Below are positions 54,164-63,058 of a stretch of DNA of 64,000 nucleotides, one piece after another (within the stretch, counting starts at the first letter, position 1; each line of letters starts with the position of its first letter). Below the pieces are notes generated by a model that was given only the letters and a program-made list of their open reading frames with translations, was not told where the DNA came from and searched no databases. This DNA is from Methylobacterium persicinum (GTDB lineage: Bacteria > Pseudomonadota > Alphaproteobacteria > Rhizobiales > Beijerinckiaceae). The stretch covers positions 62,001 through 126,000 of the forward strand of contig NZ_BPQX01000033.1 of assembly GCF_022179525.1 (NCBI RefSeq). Reading direction: 5' to 3'. Made by a program: the position numbers and the translations under genes.

Positions 54164-55449
54164 GCGGCAAGCTCCGGGCGAGGGGAAAGGGTTGGGGCGC
54201 CGGCATCGATCGCGGCCAGGATTTCGCGCTCCGCGTCGCGCCGGGCGAAGGCTTCGGCCAGGGCGGCGGCCCGATGCCGGTAGCGAGGCTCCGACAGAAC
54301 CGCCTGGATCGCCTCGTTCAGGGCCGGGACGGACGGGGCGTTGGTGGCGAGGTTGATCCCGGCCCCCGACCACCCGATCCGCGCCGCGACCTCCGCCTTG
54401 TCCTCACTGAGGCCCGCCGCCACGAGGGGCACGCCCGCCGCGAGGGCTTGGCAGACGCTGCCGTAGCCGCCGTTGGTCACGAGCAGATCGATCTCCGGGA
54501 GGATCTCACCGAAGGGCAGGAAGCGCGCGATGTGGGCGTTGGCGGGGATCGGGATCCCGACGGCCGAGACAGGCCGCCCGCCGGTCGTGGCGACCACGAA
54601 CAGATCGTCCCGCGCGGCGAGGGCCGTAAGGGCAGGCTCGACGAGCTGTCCGAAATCCGCGTTGGCGAGGGTGCCCTGGGTGATGAGCACGACGCGCTTG
54701 GTCCGGTCGCGGGCCGTCCACCAGTCCGGTACGGGGGCGCTGGACCGCCCGGTCGGAAGCAAACCGACGAAGCGCAGCGTCTCGGGCAGCCGGCCAAAAT
54801 CGTATTCGAACTCGGGCACGCTCGGCTGGAGGAAGGCGTCGGGCAGCGTGGCGATCGATTGGGTGAGGGAGGCTGGCAGGGCCGGCAGGCCCATTGCGGC
54901 GAGGCGCCTGTCGGCGAAGGCCCGCACGGGGTCTACGAAGGCCGAGTCCATGGCGAGCTTGAGCTGCGCGTAGCGCGCGAGGTCGGCCTCGCCCTCGGCC
55001 GGGGGGAGGCCCAGGCCGATGGGCGCTCCGTCCGGCCGGTCGAGGAACAGGATGCTCACGTTCAGGACGATGATCGGCGGCCGGCGCTCTTCAGACAGGA
55101 GCAGGGGAAGCACGCCGAGGAACATGCTGCCGGCTACGATGACGTCCGGCTTCTCGGCGGCGATCAGCTCCCGCAGCCGGGCCGCCTGGAACGGCATCGG
55201 CTCGATGAAGCGGCGCTCGAACTCATGCGTCCAGCGCGCGGGTCCCGGCGGGAGCGCCGGCTCGAGATAACCGGCGGACCCGTGGTCGTCGCACGGCGCG
55301 AAACGCAGGCCCGAATCCACGACATTTGCGGCGAAGGCCGGATCGGTCGTGACGATGACGTCGTCGCCCCGGGCCGCAAGCAGACGGCCGATGGCGAGCA
55401 ACGGATTGACGTGCCCGGTCAATGGGGTAGCGGCGATCAGGACTTTCAT
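54142..55449 (-). CDS. UGT/MGT-type glycosyltransferase (GT1)
   Basis: A 435-residue GT-B enzyme. The acceptor domain opens M-K-V-L-I-A-A-T-P-L-T-G-H-V-N-P. The donor domain has the GT1 signature L-L-V-T-N-G-G-Y-G-S-V-C-Q-A-L-A-A-G-V-P and L-S-E-D-K-A-E-V-A-A-R. Relatives glycosylate small lipophilic molecules such as macrolides, carotenoids or sterols. An ideal GAGGAGG site precedes the ATG; the extra 71 in-frame codons upstream are not coding. In this operon the likely acceptor is the hydroxylated P450 product. Confidence 0.92.
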   Translation of the reverse strand: MKVLIAATPLTGHVNPLLAIGRLLAARGDDVIVTTDPAFAANVVDSGLRFAPCDDHGSAGYLEPALPPGPARWTHEFERRFIEPMPFQAARLRELIAAEKPDVIVAGSMFLGVLPLLLSEERRPPIIVLNVSILFLDRPDGAPIGLGLPPAEGEADLARYAQLKLAMDSAFVDPVRAFADRRLAAMGLPALPASLTQSIATLPDAFLQPSVPEFEYDFGRLPETLRFVGLLPTGRSSAPVPDWWTARDRTKRVVLITQGTLANADFGQLVEPALTALAARDDLFVVATTGGRPVSAVGIPIPANAHIARFLPFGEILPEIDLLVTNGGYGSVCQALAAGVPLVAAGLSEDKAEVAARIGWSGAGINLATNAPSVPALNEAIQAVLSEPRYRHRAAALAEAFARRDAEREILAAIDAGAPTLSPRPELAACVSSSI

Positions 55450-55552
55450 GTCGGCCTCCTCGATGTGCCAGCTTCTCCATCGTTCATTCGCGAAGGGGCC
55501 TGCCCCGTTACGGGGAAGCGCGTCCGGGCGTGTGCCACCGCACGCCCACCGG

Positions 55553-57280
55553 TCATGCCCATCCGTCGAGACCTCCCGAATGGATTGCCTCCCGGGCGCA
55601 GCGGTAGCCGAGGGCGGCCGTCGTCTCGAAACTCGACCACGCCCGGAGATCGACCCCTGCAAGGGACGGCTTGAGCACGACGGCGGCGCGGCTCACCGAC
55701 ATCAGGCTCTGCGCGTCGCTCGATACCGTCGCCGCCCGAAGGAGGAGCGGGGCGATGCCCGGCATCGCATCGGGGAGGCCCAGGATGCGCCGGATCAGGT
55801 GCCCCTTCCAGGAGCGTTCCGGCATGTCGGTGAAGGCGCGGTCGCTGCCGACGTCGACGGCCAGGACAGGCCCGCGCTGCATCGCCGCCAGGACGTCCGC
55901 GGGCAGGTTGTTCATCATCCCGCCATCGACGAGGATCCCGTCCTCGGACACGACGGGGGGCAGAAGGCCGGGGATGGCAATGCTGGCGCGCAGGGCCGTC
56001 GCCAGATCGCCGCTCCGGTGAACCGCCGCCTCTCCCGTGGTCAAATTCGACGAGATGCAGATGTAGGGGAGCCACAGATCCTCGATCCGGGCCTCGCCAA
56101 ACTGGTGGCGCAGGGCCGTGTCGACCTTCAGCCCGCGGGTGAGCGCGTGGAAGGGCAGCGTGTAGTCATTCAGCGGGTTCTGCCCGACGAAGGTCGCGGC
56201 CATCTGCTGGCGGATCGTCGCCGGGGCGAGGTCCATCGCGACGCTCGCGGCGACGACGGCGCCCATGCTCGTGCCGCCCAGGAAATCGATGGGCAGATCC
56301 GCCTCGGCGAGGGCTTCGAGCACGCCGAGATGGGCGAGGCCCCGGGCGCCCCCGCCCCCGAGAACGAGGCCGCGGGCCTTGCCCGTGGCGAGACGCGCCA
56401 GCCGGGCGAGGTCGCGGGCGCGGCCGTCCCGCACCTGGATCCTCATCGTCGCCGGCAATGCGGCGACTTCGGGATGAAGCGGCCGCGGGAGGGACGCCGT
56501 CGCCGGCTGGTGGATCGCGAGGTCGATCCGGATCCAGGCGGAGCGAAGGGGCTCGATCAGATCCTGTGCCCCCGGCCTCGCGGGCAGTCCCGGCTCCGCA
56601 AGAAGCAGGATGTGGTCGGCATGGCGCAGACAGAGTTGGCACCACGGGCAATCGGCTACCCGGTTGGCGACGAAAACCGTCCGGGCATGCCGGGTCTCGA
56701 AATCGTGGAACCACGTTTCGTCGGCGCCCTCCGGCCAGTCGTTGAGACAGCCGGTATCCCCTGGCAGGGCGGCGTCGAAGGCCTCTGCAAGACGGTTTCC
56801 GAACGCTGCGGCGTCGAGGCCCTCCGTGACGGCGAGCACCGCGAAGCTGCGTGGCGCATGATCGAAAGGCCGCCCCTCCGAAGCGGCGCGCAGCCGTCCC
56901 GCGAGGAGCCGGGCGAAGTAGAGCAGCGTGGCCGGATGGTGGGCGACGACCTCCTCGAAGGCGGCGCGGCTGAGGCGGAGCAGATGCGTATCCCGCAGGG
57001 CCGTGGCGGTCGCCGAGCGGGGTTCGGCGGACAGGAGCGCCATTTCGCCGAACGCTTCCGGCGGGGTCAGCCGGGCGAGGCGGCGCGTCGCGCCATCCGT
57101 TGGGTCGCGGGTCGAGATCCCGACGGCGCCTGAGACGATCGTGTAGAGGGCATCACCCTCCTCACCCTGCTCGAAGATCGGGACGCCGCCCGCGACCGCC
57201 ACGGAGGTGAAGCGCCGCCTGATCGCCTCGGCCGCCGCGGGATCGAGCCCGGCCAGGAAAGGGATCTCGGCGCTCGTCAT
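55553..57280 (-). CDS. Cyclic-nucleotide-binding, patatin-like phospholipase (NTE type)
   Basis: A 575-residue protein. An N-terminal CRP-like cyclic-nucleotide-binding domain (about 5-130) has an intact phosphate cassette (F-G-E-M-A-L-L, then P-R-S-A-T with R88; the R-S-A resembles E. coli CRP). A middle region of about 170 residues follows, then a patatin domain: oxyanion loop G-G-G-G-A-R-G (308-314), G-T-S-M-G with Ser338, and D-G-G with Asp452. The Ser-Asp dyad is complete. This is the NTE/PNPLA6 layout, in which a nucleotide may control lipid hydrolysis. ATGA overlap with the DUF3095 gene. Confidence 0.94.
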   Translation of the reverse strand: MTSAEIPFLAGLDPAAAEAIRRRFTSVAVAGGVPIFEQGEEGDALYTIVSGAVGISTRDPTDGATRRLARLTPPEAFGEMALLSAEPRSATATALRDTHLLRLSRAAFEEVVAHHPATLLYFARLLAGRLRAASEGRPFDHAPRSFAVLAVTEGLDAAAFGNRLAEAFDAALPGDTGCLNDWPEGADETWFHDFETRHARTVFVANRVADCPWCQLCLRHADHILLLAEPGLPARPGAQDLIEPLRSAWIRIDLAIHQPATASLPRPLHPEVAALPATMRIQVRDGRARDLARLARLATGKARGLVLGGGGARGLAHLGVLEALAEADLPIDFLGGTSMGAVVAASVAMDLAPATIRQQMAATFVGQNPLNDYTLPFHALTRGLKVDTALRHQFGEARIEDLWLPYICISSNLTTGEAAVHRSGDLATALRASIAIPGLLPPVVSEDGILVDGGMMNNLPADVLAAMQRGPVLAVDVGSDRAFTDMPERSWKGHLIRRILGLPDAMPGIAPLLLRAATVSSDAQSLMSVSRAAVVLKPSLAGVDLRAWSSFETTAALGYRCAREAIHSGGLDGWA

Positions 57281-58446
57281 TCGGCCGCCCGTTTGATGTC
57301 GAGGGCGGCGCGGGCGTAACCGCCCCCAGCACCATCAACGAAATGCAGGTGGTCGGCGCGAATTGGCGAGGGGGTGATGCAGGTCACCACGGCCGCATCC
57401 TGGCAATGAAGGCCATAGGACACCAAGCCCTCGGCCTTGGCCGCCGCCAGCAGCGCTTCGATCCGCTCGACGGTCTCGGGCGGACTGGCGACGGTGAGGC
57501 GCAGGCCGTCGCCATATTTCCGGAAATCGGCGTTGGCCACCAATTGCCGGCTGTAGGTGCGGGGTGAGAAGCGTCCGACCGTCAAGCCGAACCGGAACAC
57601 GGCATAGGAAAAAGCGCGTCGGCCGAGGAGCAACAGGCGGCGCAGAATGCGCGATCCGAGGACCGGGTCGGCAGCGGCGGCATCCTCCGTCAGCCCCGAC
57701 CAGGGCAGGCGCATCGATGGGCCCCCGTCCGGGAGGGGACGGCCCATACCAGGCCCGGCCTCGATGGCCGCAAGCACGCTTTCGAGGACTGTTCTGACAG
57801 CCTTCGCGTCGGCCCCCTGGCGCGGGAGCACGATCAGGGACAGGACGATGTTCCCTCGGCTGGCGACGGGCTCGAAGCGGCACGACAGGCCGTTGAGATC
57901 GGGCCTGCTCCCGTCTTCCGCCGGCGCGACGGCATTCAGGCCCGCCTTCATGGCGGCCTCGGCCCAGGCGAGGCCGCCACCCGTGAACATCGCATAGGCG
58001 ACATCGGCAGAGGCGCCGTATCGGGCGATGCGCAGGTCCTGCCCGGCCGCGCGGACTGCCGAGACGGGGATGAGCGCGGCGCGCAAAGTCAGCTGGAGCG
58101 CGTCGCGAACCCAGGCCACCGTCTTCGCGAGCGCCCTTTCCACGGTCGCGCGGCGGTCGGGCGGGATGAGAAGGCTCGCCCCGTCGCCGCCGAAGGCAAA
58201 CGGGATTTCAATATCGGGCAAGGCGTTGCGGATCGCCGTAATGGCGGCGGCGCCGGCCAGATTCACCGCGCGGTAGCGTCCACCCTCGATCGCGGCCGTC
58301 GACATCACGACGTCGCTTACTGCGATCCACCACGAGTCCGGCACCGGCACGTATCGGCTGTCATCCAGCACGTCCTGAAATCGGTCTATGGGCGTCAGCG
58401 CCGTGTAATCGAAGGATATCGCTGAGATCACCCGGGGATCAGGCAC
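57277..58446 (-). CDS. DUF3095 protein, putative class III-like nucleotidyl cyclase
   Basis: A 389-residue cytosolic protein of the uncharacterised DUF3095 family. The N-terminal half has V-S-D-V-V-M-S-T (D45), and 43 residues later F-G-G-D-G-A (D88). This pair has the spacing and surroundings of the two metal-binding aspartates of class III adenylate/guanylate cyclases (F-x-D-I and G-D-x-x-x-A). The remainder holds conserved-looking blocks (F-R-K-Y-G-D-G-L-R, G-L-H-C-Q-D-A-A-V-V-T-C). Cyclase activity is my inference. It is the first gene of the operon, overlapping the cNMP-binding patatin gene by 4 bp. Confidence 0.85.
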   Translation of the reverse strand: MPDPRVISAISFDYTALTPIDRFQDVLDDSRYVPVPDSWWIAVSDVVMSTAAIEGGRYRAVNLAGAAAITAIRNALPDIEIPFAFGGDGASLLIPPDRRATVERALAKTVAWVRDALQLTLRAALIPVSAVRAAGQDLRIARYGASADVAYAMFTGGGLAWAEAAMKAGLNAVAPAEDGSRPDLNGLSCRFEPVASRGNIVLSLIVLPRQGADAKAVRTVLESVLAAIEAGPGMGRPLPDGGPSMRLPWSGLTEDAAAADPVLGSRILRRLLLLGRRAFSYAVFRFGLTVGRFSPRTYSRQLVANADFRKYGDGLRLTVASPPETVERIEALLAAAKAEGLVSYGLHCQDAAVVTCITPSPIRADHLHFVDGAGGGYARAALDIKRAAE

Positions 58447-58571
58447 TTCGACCTCCGGTCATCCTCGTCCCATCGCCACGCCAGCCCATCACAAGGTCTC
58501 CGTTGCCGTGGCTATTTTCCACTCTTCGGCGGTGGCAATGGTATAGTTACTTCCATCTCTGCGGTTTCGGG

Positions 58572-58605
58572 GGCCATCCCGTGTCAGTCTGCTGATGGGA
58601 TGGCC
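58572..58605. promoter_or_regulatory. Stem-loop with 9-bp perfect arms
   Basis: GGCCATCCC and GGGATGGCC are exact inverted repeats around 16 nt, and an inner CAG-tctg-CTG can extend the stem. The element lies 126 bp upstream of the DUF3095 operon start. No T tract follows on either strand, so an operator or leader structure is more likely than a terminator. Confidence 0.5.
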
Positions 58606-58840
58606 GAACAATAATCAGGTTTGCGTTGATTCTTCCATTGTCATCGTCAGGTCGCCGCCTGCATATCTTATTTACCCGTTCAGATTTCGCCGCGGGCGCC
58701 CACATGCGACGGGGCGACGGGGATGGGGTTGAGATCGGCGTCTTAGCGCGCGATCCCTCGCGACCTCTGCCCAGCCCACGGTCTTGGAATTCTGAACTAG
58801 GGGAGCGACCGATCACGTTGAGGCGGCCCCCGGCCTCTCA

Positions 58841-58889
58841 CCTCAGGATGAGGCCTTCGAGGCGTCTGTCGCCGCACCTCAGGCTGAGG
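58841..58889. repeat. Two copies of a short palindrome CCTCAGG(A/C)TGAGG
   Basis: CCTCAGGATGAGG (58841-58853) and CCTCAGGCTGAGG (58877-58889) start 36 bp apart, and both have 5-bp arms. They look like a small dispersed repeat found in non-coding DNA. Confidence 0.5.
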
Positions 58890-59119
58890 GCAAGATCTAT
58901 AGGCTTGTTGAATCAACTCGTTCGGGTTCGGCTCTAGGTCGATGTTTGCTTGACGACCTACGTTCGTGTCGCGAGATTTTACATATTTGTTACTGATATA
59001 GAAATCGGATCGCTCGAAGCGGAAATTAAACGCACGATAATAATTCAATTGGAAATGTCGGACGCTGGCCGTCCGGGACGCGGCAGCTTCTTGCGGTCGA
59101 TCTCGTACGGTTTCACGTG

Positions 59120-60817
59120 ATGAAGGCACTCGGCAATCTCAAGGTCGCCGTCAAACTGGCGATACCCGCGGCCGTGCTCATGGCCGTGTGTGCCGGGATG
59201 ATTCTGCTGGCGCGGGGCAGCCTCGCGACCCTCGATGCCAACACGCAGCAGATCGTCGATTTCAGCGCGCAGCGTGCCGTCCTCGTCCTGAAACTGGCGG
59301 TGGCCGTGGACGAGGCGACGATCCGCGAGAAGAACACGATCATCGAAGGCGACAGCGCAGAAAAGCGCGCGATGCGTGATCAACACGCCGAAGTCGAGCA
59401 AGTAGCAAGCAAGGCGACGGCGGATCTGATCAGACTGTCCGATACCCCCGCACGGCGATCCATCAACGAGAACCTGCGAGACCTGACGAACCGTTTCTTC
59501 ACGACGTCGCGGACCGTCATGGACTTGGCCCTGCATGACGATATCCATGCGGCCGCCAAGATGTCGAACGGCGAGGGGCGCGCCGCCCGCAAGGTTCTCG
59601 TCGAGACCCTGAACGACCGGGTTGCTGCCAACGTAGCCGACCTGACCGAAGAGAAGCGGCACGCGGGCGAGGTGGCGGCCACCTCCACGGAAACCCTGAC
59701 CCTAGTCGCGGCAGCCGGCGTCCTCGTGGCCTTCGGCGTCCTGGGTGCCATCGTCCTGTTCGGGATCACGCGGCCGCTCGGCGGGCTCGTGGCGTCCTTG
59801 GAGCAGATGGCCCGGGGCGATGTCGATGCCGCCATTCCGGCAGCCGTGCGGGGCGACGAGATCGGCGCGGTGGGCCGTGCCGTGCAGGGTATCCGGGACA
59901 TGGTCGCCAGGAAGGCCGCCGAAGAGGCCGAGATCCGCCGGATTGCGGAGGCGGCGGCGGCACTCGAACGGAAGCGCACCATGATTGAGTTGGCGGACCG
60001 GTTCGAGAATGCGGTGGGCGGGATCGTCGGCATGGTCTCCTCGTCGGCCACCGAGTTGCAGGCCACGGCGGGTTCGATGAGCAGCACCGCGGCAGAGACA
60101 GCCGCGCAGTCGGCCACCGTCGCGGCGGCGGCGGAACAGGCCGCGTCGAACGTCCAGACCGTCGCGGCCGCGGCCGAGCAACTCGGCTCGTCGGTGCAGG
60201 AGATCGGGCGGCAGGTCGGCGGCTCGACCCTCCTCGCCCAGCGCGCCGTGAGCGAAGCGGATCAGGCCGCCGTCGTCGTGCAGGAGCTGAACGCCGTCAC
60301 GGCGCGGGTTGGGGCCGTGGTCGACCTGATCTCCACCATCGCAGGCCAGACCAACCTCCTGGCCCTCAACGCCACCATCGAAGCCGCACGGGCGGGGACG
60401 GCGGGACGCGGTTTCGCGGTCGTCGCCACGGAGGTGAAGGCACTGGCCGAGCAGACGGCGAAGGCGACCCAGGAGATTTCGGGTCAGATCGCCCAAATCC
60501 AGTCCTCGACCGGCCTCGCCTCGTCGGCCATCGGCGGGATCACCGCCCGGATCCAGGAAATCAGCTCTGTCGCGACCTCCATCGCGGCCGCCGTGGAAGA
60601 GCAGAGCGCCGCCACGCAGGAAATCGTGCGCAACGTGACCGAGGCAGCATCGGGCACCAGCGAGGTGACGGGCAACATCGCGGGGGTGGCTGGCGCCGCG
60701 GAGGAGACCGGCGCGGCGGCGAGCCAGGTGCTGGGCGCGTCTTCGGAGCTGTCGCGCCAATCCGAGCAGCTCGCGGCAGAGTTGGGCCGCTTCCTCTCGA
60801 CCGTTCGCGCGGCCTGA
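59120..60817 (+). CDS. Methyl-accepting chemotaxis protein
   Basis: A 565-residue transmembrane chemoreceptor. Membrane helices lie at about 12-33 and 193-216 and enclose a periplasmic helical sensor of about 160 residues. A HAMP domain ([17 protein letters not shown]) follows. The signalling tip reads [20 protein letters not shown], as in all MCPs. There is no C-terminal CheB/R-binding pentapeptide. ATG at 59120 is chosen over the adjoining GTG. The ligand is unknown. It would couple to the flagellar motor encoded earlier in the window. Confidence 0.95.
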   Translation: MKALGNLKVAVKLAIPAAVLMAVCAGMILLARGSLATLDANTQQIVDFSAQRAVLVLKLAVAVDEATIREKNTIIEGDSAEKRAMRDQHAEVEQVASKATADLIRLSDTPARRSINENLRDLTNRFFTTSRTVMDLALHDDIHAAAKMSNGEGRAARKVLVETLNDRVAANVADLTEEKRHAGEVAATSTETLTLVAAAGVLVAFGVLGAIVLFGITRPLGGLVASLEQMARGDVDAAIPAAVRGDEIGAVGRAVQGIRDMVARKAAEEAEIRRIAEAAAALERKRTMIELADRFENAVGGIVGMVSSSATELQATAGSMSSTAAETAAQSATVAAAAEQAASNVQTVAAAAEQLGSSVQEIGRQVGGSTLLAQRAVSEADQAAVVVQELNAVTARVGAVVDLISTIAGQTNLLALNATIEAARAGTAGRGFAVVATEVKALAEQTAKATQEISGQIAQIQSSTGLASSAIGGITARIQEISSVATSIAAAVEEQSAATQEIVRNVTEAASGTSEVTGNIAGVAGAAEETGAAASQVLGASSELSRQSEQLAAELGRFLSTVRAA

Positions 60818-60844
60818 GAGCGGAGCGATCCGGTTGGCTCGAGG

Positions 60845-61561
60845 CTACAGGTGCTTCAGGCCGAAACTGTCGAGGAGCGGCAGAAGCTCGTCCCGTGCCC
60901 GCAGCCGATGGTCGTGGACACGGGCCAGGGCTTTCGCCGGATCTCCTTCAAGAATCGCCGCGATGATGGCCCGGTGTTCCTCCACCGACGCTTCCAGTTC
61001 GCGACGAAGCTTGAGCGTGAGCATGCGGGCTCGGTGCGATTGGTCGTTGATGGTCTGGATGATGCGAGTCATCCGCCCATTGCCCGCCCGCTCGACCAGG
61101 GCCTTGTGGAACCGGGCATCGGCGAGCCCCCATGCGGGCAGATCACCTCTGCGCCACGCTTGAGACATCGCCTCGGTCTCGGCGGCGAGCGCTGCCGCGA
61201 CGGCCTCGCGCCCGGCATCCGGCTGGTCGGCGAGGAGCTCGGCGGCCCGGCCCTCTATGGCGACGATGACGTCGTAGATCTCGCGGACGTCGTCGGGAGC
61301 CAGTGCGCAGATCAGGACGCCCCGCCGGGAGAGCACCCGCACCAAGCCGTCTTCCTGGAGGCGGATCACAGCCTCGTGGACGGGCGTGCGGCTCATGCCG
61401 AGCCGGAGGGCGATCTCCTGCTCGGAGGCGTGGTAACCCGGGGCGAAGCTGGAATCGAGGATCGCCTGCTTCAGGGCCGCGTAGGCCCCGTCGACCAGCG
61501 ATGGGCTTTTCTCAATGTCCTGATCCTTCGCAGCGTGTCCTGCCGCGCGGGTCCGTGCCAT
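60845..61561 (-). CDS. GntR-family (FCD/FadR-type) transcriptional regulator
   Basis: A 238-residue repressor. The N-terminal winged helix has Y-A-A-L-K-Q-A-I-L and M-S-R-T-P-V-H-E-A-V-I-R-L; the C-terminal FCD ligand domain has metal-binding histidines (A-R-F-H-K-A-L, E-E-H-R-A-I). A GGGAGGG site precedes the ATG at 61561; the 14 codons upstream are not needed. It diverges from an MFS transporter and tartrate dehydrogenase gene and probably represses them until the substrate appears. A palindrome in the shared spacer is the likely operator. Confidence 0.92.
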   Translation of the reverse strand: MARTRAAGHAAKDQDIEKSPSLVDGAYAALKQAILDSSFAPGYHASEQEIALRLGMSRTPVHEAVIRLQEDGLVRVLSRRGVLICALAPDDVREIYDVIVAIEGRAAELLADQPDAGREAVAAALAAETEAMSQAWRRGDLPAWGLADARFHKALVERAGNGRMTRIIQTINDQSHRARMLTLKLRRELEASVEEHRAIIAAILEGDPAKALARVHDHRLRARDELLPLLDSFGLKHL

Positions 61562-61646
61562 CGTGCCCTCCCCTATCCCGTTTTCGTACCAGCTTCCATG
61601 CAAGGTTCAATACGGACTTGACACGCAAGCACGATATGGGCCCTTT

Positions 61647-61674
61647 TATGCCAACATGCATGCAAGTTGGCATA
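61647..61674. promoter_or_regulatory. Operator-like palindrome between gntR and MFS genes
   Basis: TATGCCAAC-N10-GTTGGCATA has perfect 9-bp arms, and the centre ATGCATGCAA is itself nearly symmetric. It lies 35 bp before the transporter ATG and downstream of a TTGACA hexamer (61618-61623), a place where repressor binding would block transcription. Probable site for the adjacent GntR protein. Confidence 0.65.
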
Positions 61675-61709
61675 CAGAACCGACGCATGCGGTCCGTCTG
61701 GAGGGAACG

Positions 61710-63008
61710 ATGGAAATGTCGCTCGAACGAGCGACCATGCGGCGCGTATCGTGGCGCTTGGTCCCGTTTATCTGCCTGCTCTACTTCATCGCCTTCATCG
61801 ACCGCGTAAATATCGGCTTCGCCGCGCTGACGATGAACAAAGACCTCGGCCTTACATCGGCGGTCTTCGGCTTCGGCGCCGGTATCTTCTTTTTCGGATA
61901 TTTCTTGTTCGAGGTGCCGTCGAACATCGTCCTCGACAAGGTCGGTGCGCGCCTGTGGATCGCCCGCGTGATGATCACCTGGGGTCTCATCTCGGGGGCC
62001 TTCGCCTTTGTGAAGGGCGAGTACGGCTTCTATGCCCTGCGCTTCCTGCTCGGGGCGGCAGAGGCGGGCTTCTTCCCCGGCATCATCCTGTATCTGACCT
62101 ACTGGTTCCCTGCCCGCTACCGCGCCGGTGTCGTCTCGCTGTTCATGGCCGCCGCGCCGGTCTCCGTGATTATCGGCTCGCCCCTCTCCAGTGCGCTCCT
62201 CGGAATGGAAGGGACCCTCGGCCTGCACGGCTGGCAGTGGATGTTCATCATCGAAGCCATCCCGGCCACGCTGCTGGGCATCGTCGTGGTGTTCTACATG
62301 ACGGATCGGCCCGAGAAAGCGACGTGGCTGCCCGAAGACCAGCGCGCATGGCTCGTCGCGGAGATGAATGAGGAGCACGCCCAGAAGGCCGTGGTGGCCA
62401 AGCACGGGATCATGGCCGGCATGGCCGACAGTCGCGTGCTGGCGTTGGCACTCATCTACTTCGGCACCTCGGCGGGGCTTTACACTCTCGGGATCTGGGC
62501 GCCGCAGATCATCAAGAGCTTCGGGCTGTCCACCCTCGTTGTGGGCTTCCTCAACGGCGTGCCGCCGACGATCGCCGTCATCGCGATGATCCTGTGGGCG
62601 CGGCACTCGGACAGGACGGGCGAGCGGACGTGGCACGTCGTCATCGCCTGCCTCGTCGCCGCCGTCGGGCTGCTGTTGGCCGGGGGGGCCGCGTCGACCT
62701 TGGCCGTCGTCGCCGCCCTCACCCTCGTCAACTGCGGCATCAGCGCGGCCAAGCCGCCCCTTTGGGCGATGCCGACGACGTTCCTGTCCGGTCAGGCGGC
62801 GGCGGTGGGGATCGCCGCTATCAACTCGATCGGCAACCTCGGCGGCTTCATCGGCCCCTGGGCGATCGGCTGGATCAAGGATCGCACGGGCAGCTTCGCG
62901 GGCGGTCTGATCTTCGTCGCCGGGCTGCTGCTGCTCTCGGCCATCCTCACCCTCGTCGTCGCCCGGTCGGGGCGCCGAGCCGCTGCCGCCGACGCCGTGG
63001 CGCACTGA
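61710..63008 (+). CDS. MFS transporter, anion:cation symporter family (tartrate-type)
   Basis: A 432-residue, 12-helix permease. The N terminus R-L-V-P-F-I-C-L-L-Y-F-I-A-F-I-D-R-V-N-I-G-F-A and F-E-V-P-S-N-I are typical of the ACS family that imports organic acids such as tartrate, phthalate or galactonate. The ATG at 61710 has GGAGGG just upstream; earlier in-frame codons cross the operator palindrome and are not coding. The tartrate dehydrogenase gene starts 50 bp later, so tartrate or D-malate is the probable substrate. Confidence 0.92.
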   Translation: MEMSLERATMRRVSWRLVPFICLLYFIAFIDRVNIGFAALTMNKDLGLTSAVFGFGAGIFFFGYFLFEVPSNIVLDKVGARLWIARVMITWGLISGAFAFVKGEYGFYALRFLLGAAEAGFFPGIILYLTYWFPARYRAGVVSLFMAAAPVSVIIGSPLSSALLGMEGTLGLHGWQWMFIIEAIPATLLGIVVVFYMTDRPEKATWLPEDQRAWLVAEMNEEHAQKAVVAKHGIMAGMADSRVLALALIYFGTSAGLYTLGIWAPQIIKSFGLSTLVVGFLNGVPPTIAVIAMILWARHSDRTGERTWHVVIACLVAAVGLLLAGGAASTLAVVAALTLVNCGISAAKPPLWAMPTTFLSGQAAAVGIAAINSIGNLGGFIGPWAIGWIKDRTGSFAGGLIFVAGLLLLSAILTLVVARSGRRAAAADAVAH

Positions 63009-63058
63009 CCTTCACCCACCCCCCACAGACCCGACCTTACCCAATACGGAGACGTATC

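Larger units (their letters stand above)
58447..59119. other. Long divergent spacer before the chemoreceptor gene
   Basis: About 670 bp without a credible gene. The part next to the DUF3095 gene has a strong stem-loop (58572-58605) and a pair of short palindromes (58841-58889). The last 150 bp before the chemoreceptor are markedly AT-rich for this genome and probably include its promoter, which I cannot place exactly. Confidence 0.6.

Noticed and set aside
55553-58446. Classifying the cyclase/patatin pair as CBASS
   Set aside because: CBASS uses a CD-NTase of the polymerase-beta fold and patatin effectors without a CRP-like domain. Neither the first protein's motifs nor the effector layout fit.
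58547-58816. An 89-codon minus-strand frame upstream of the DUF3095 gene
   Set aside because: Composition is Arg/Ser/Pro-rich without a fold-like pattern, and it spans the stem-loop; no ribosome site seen.
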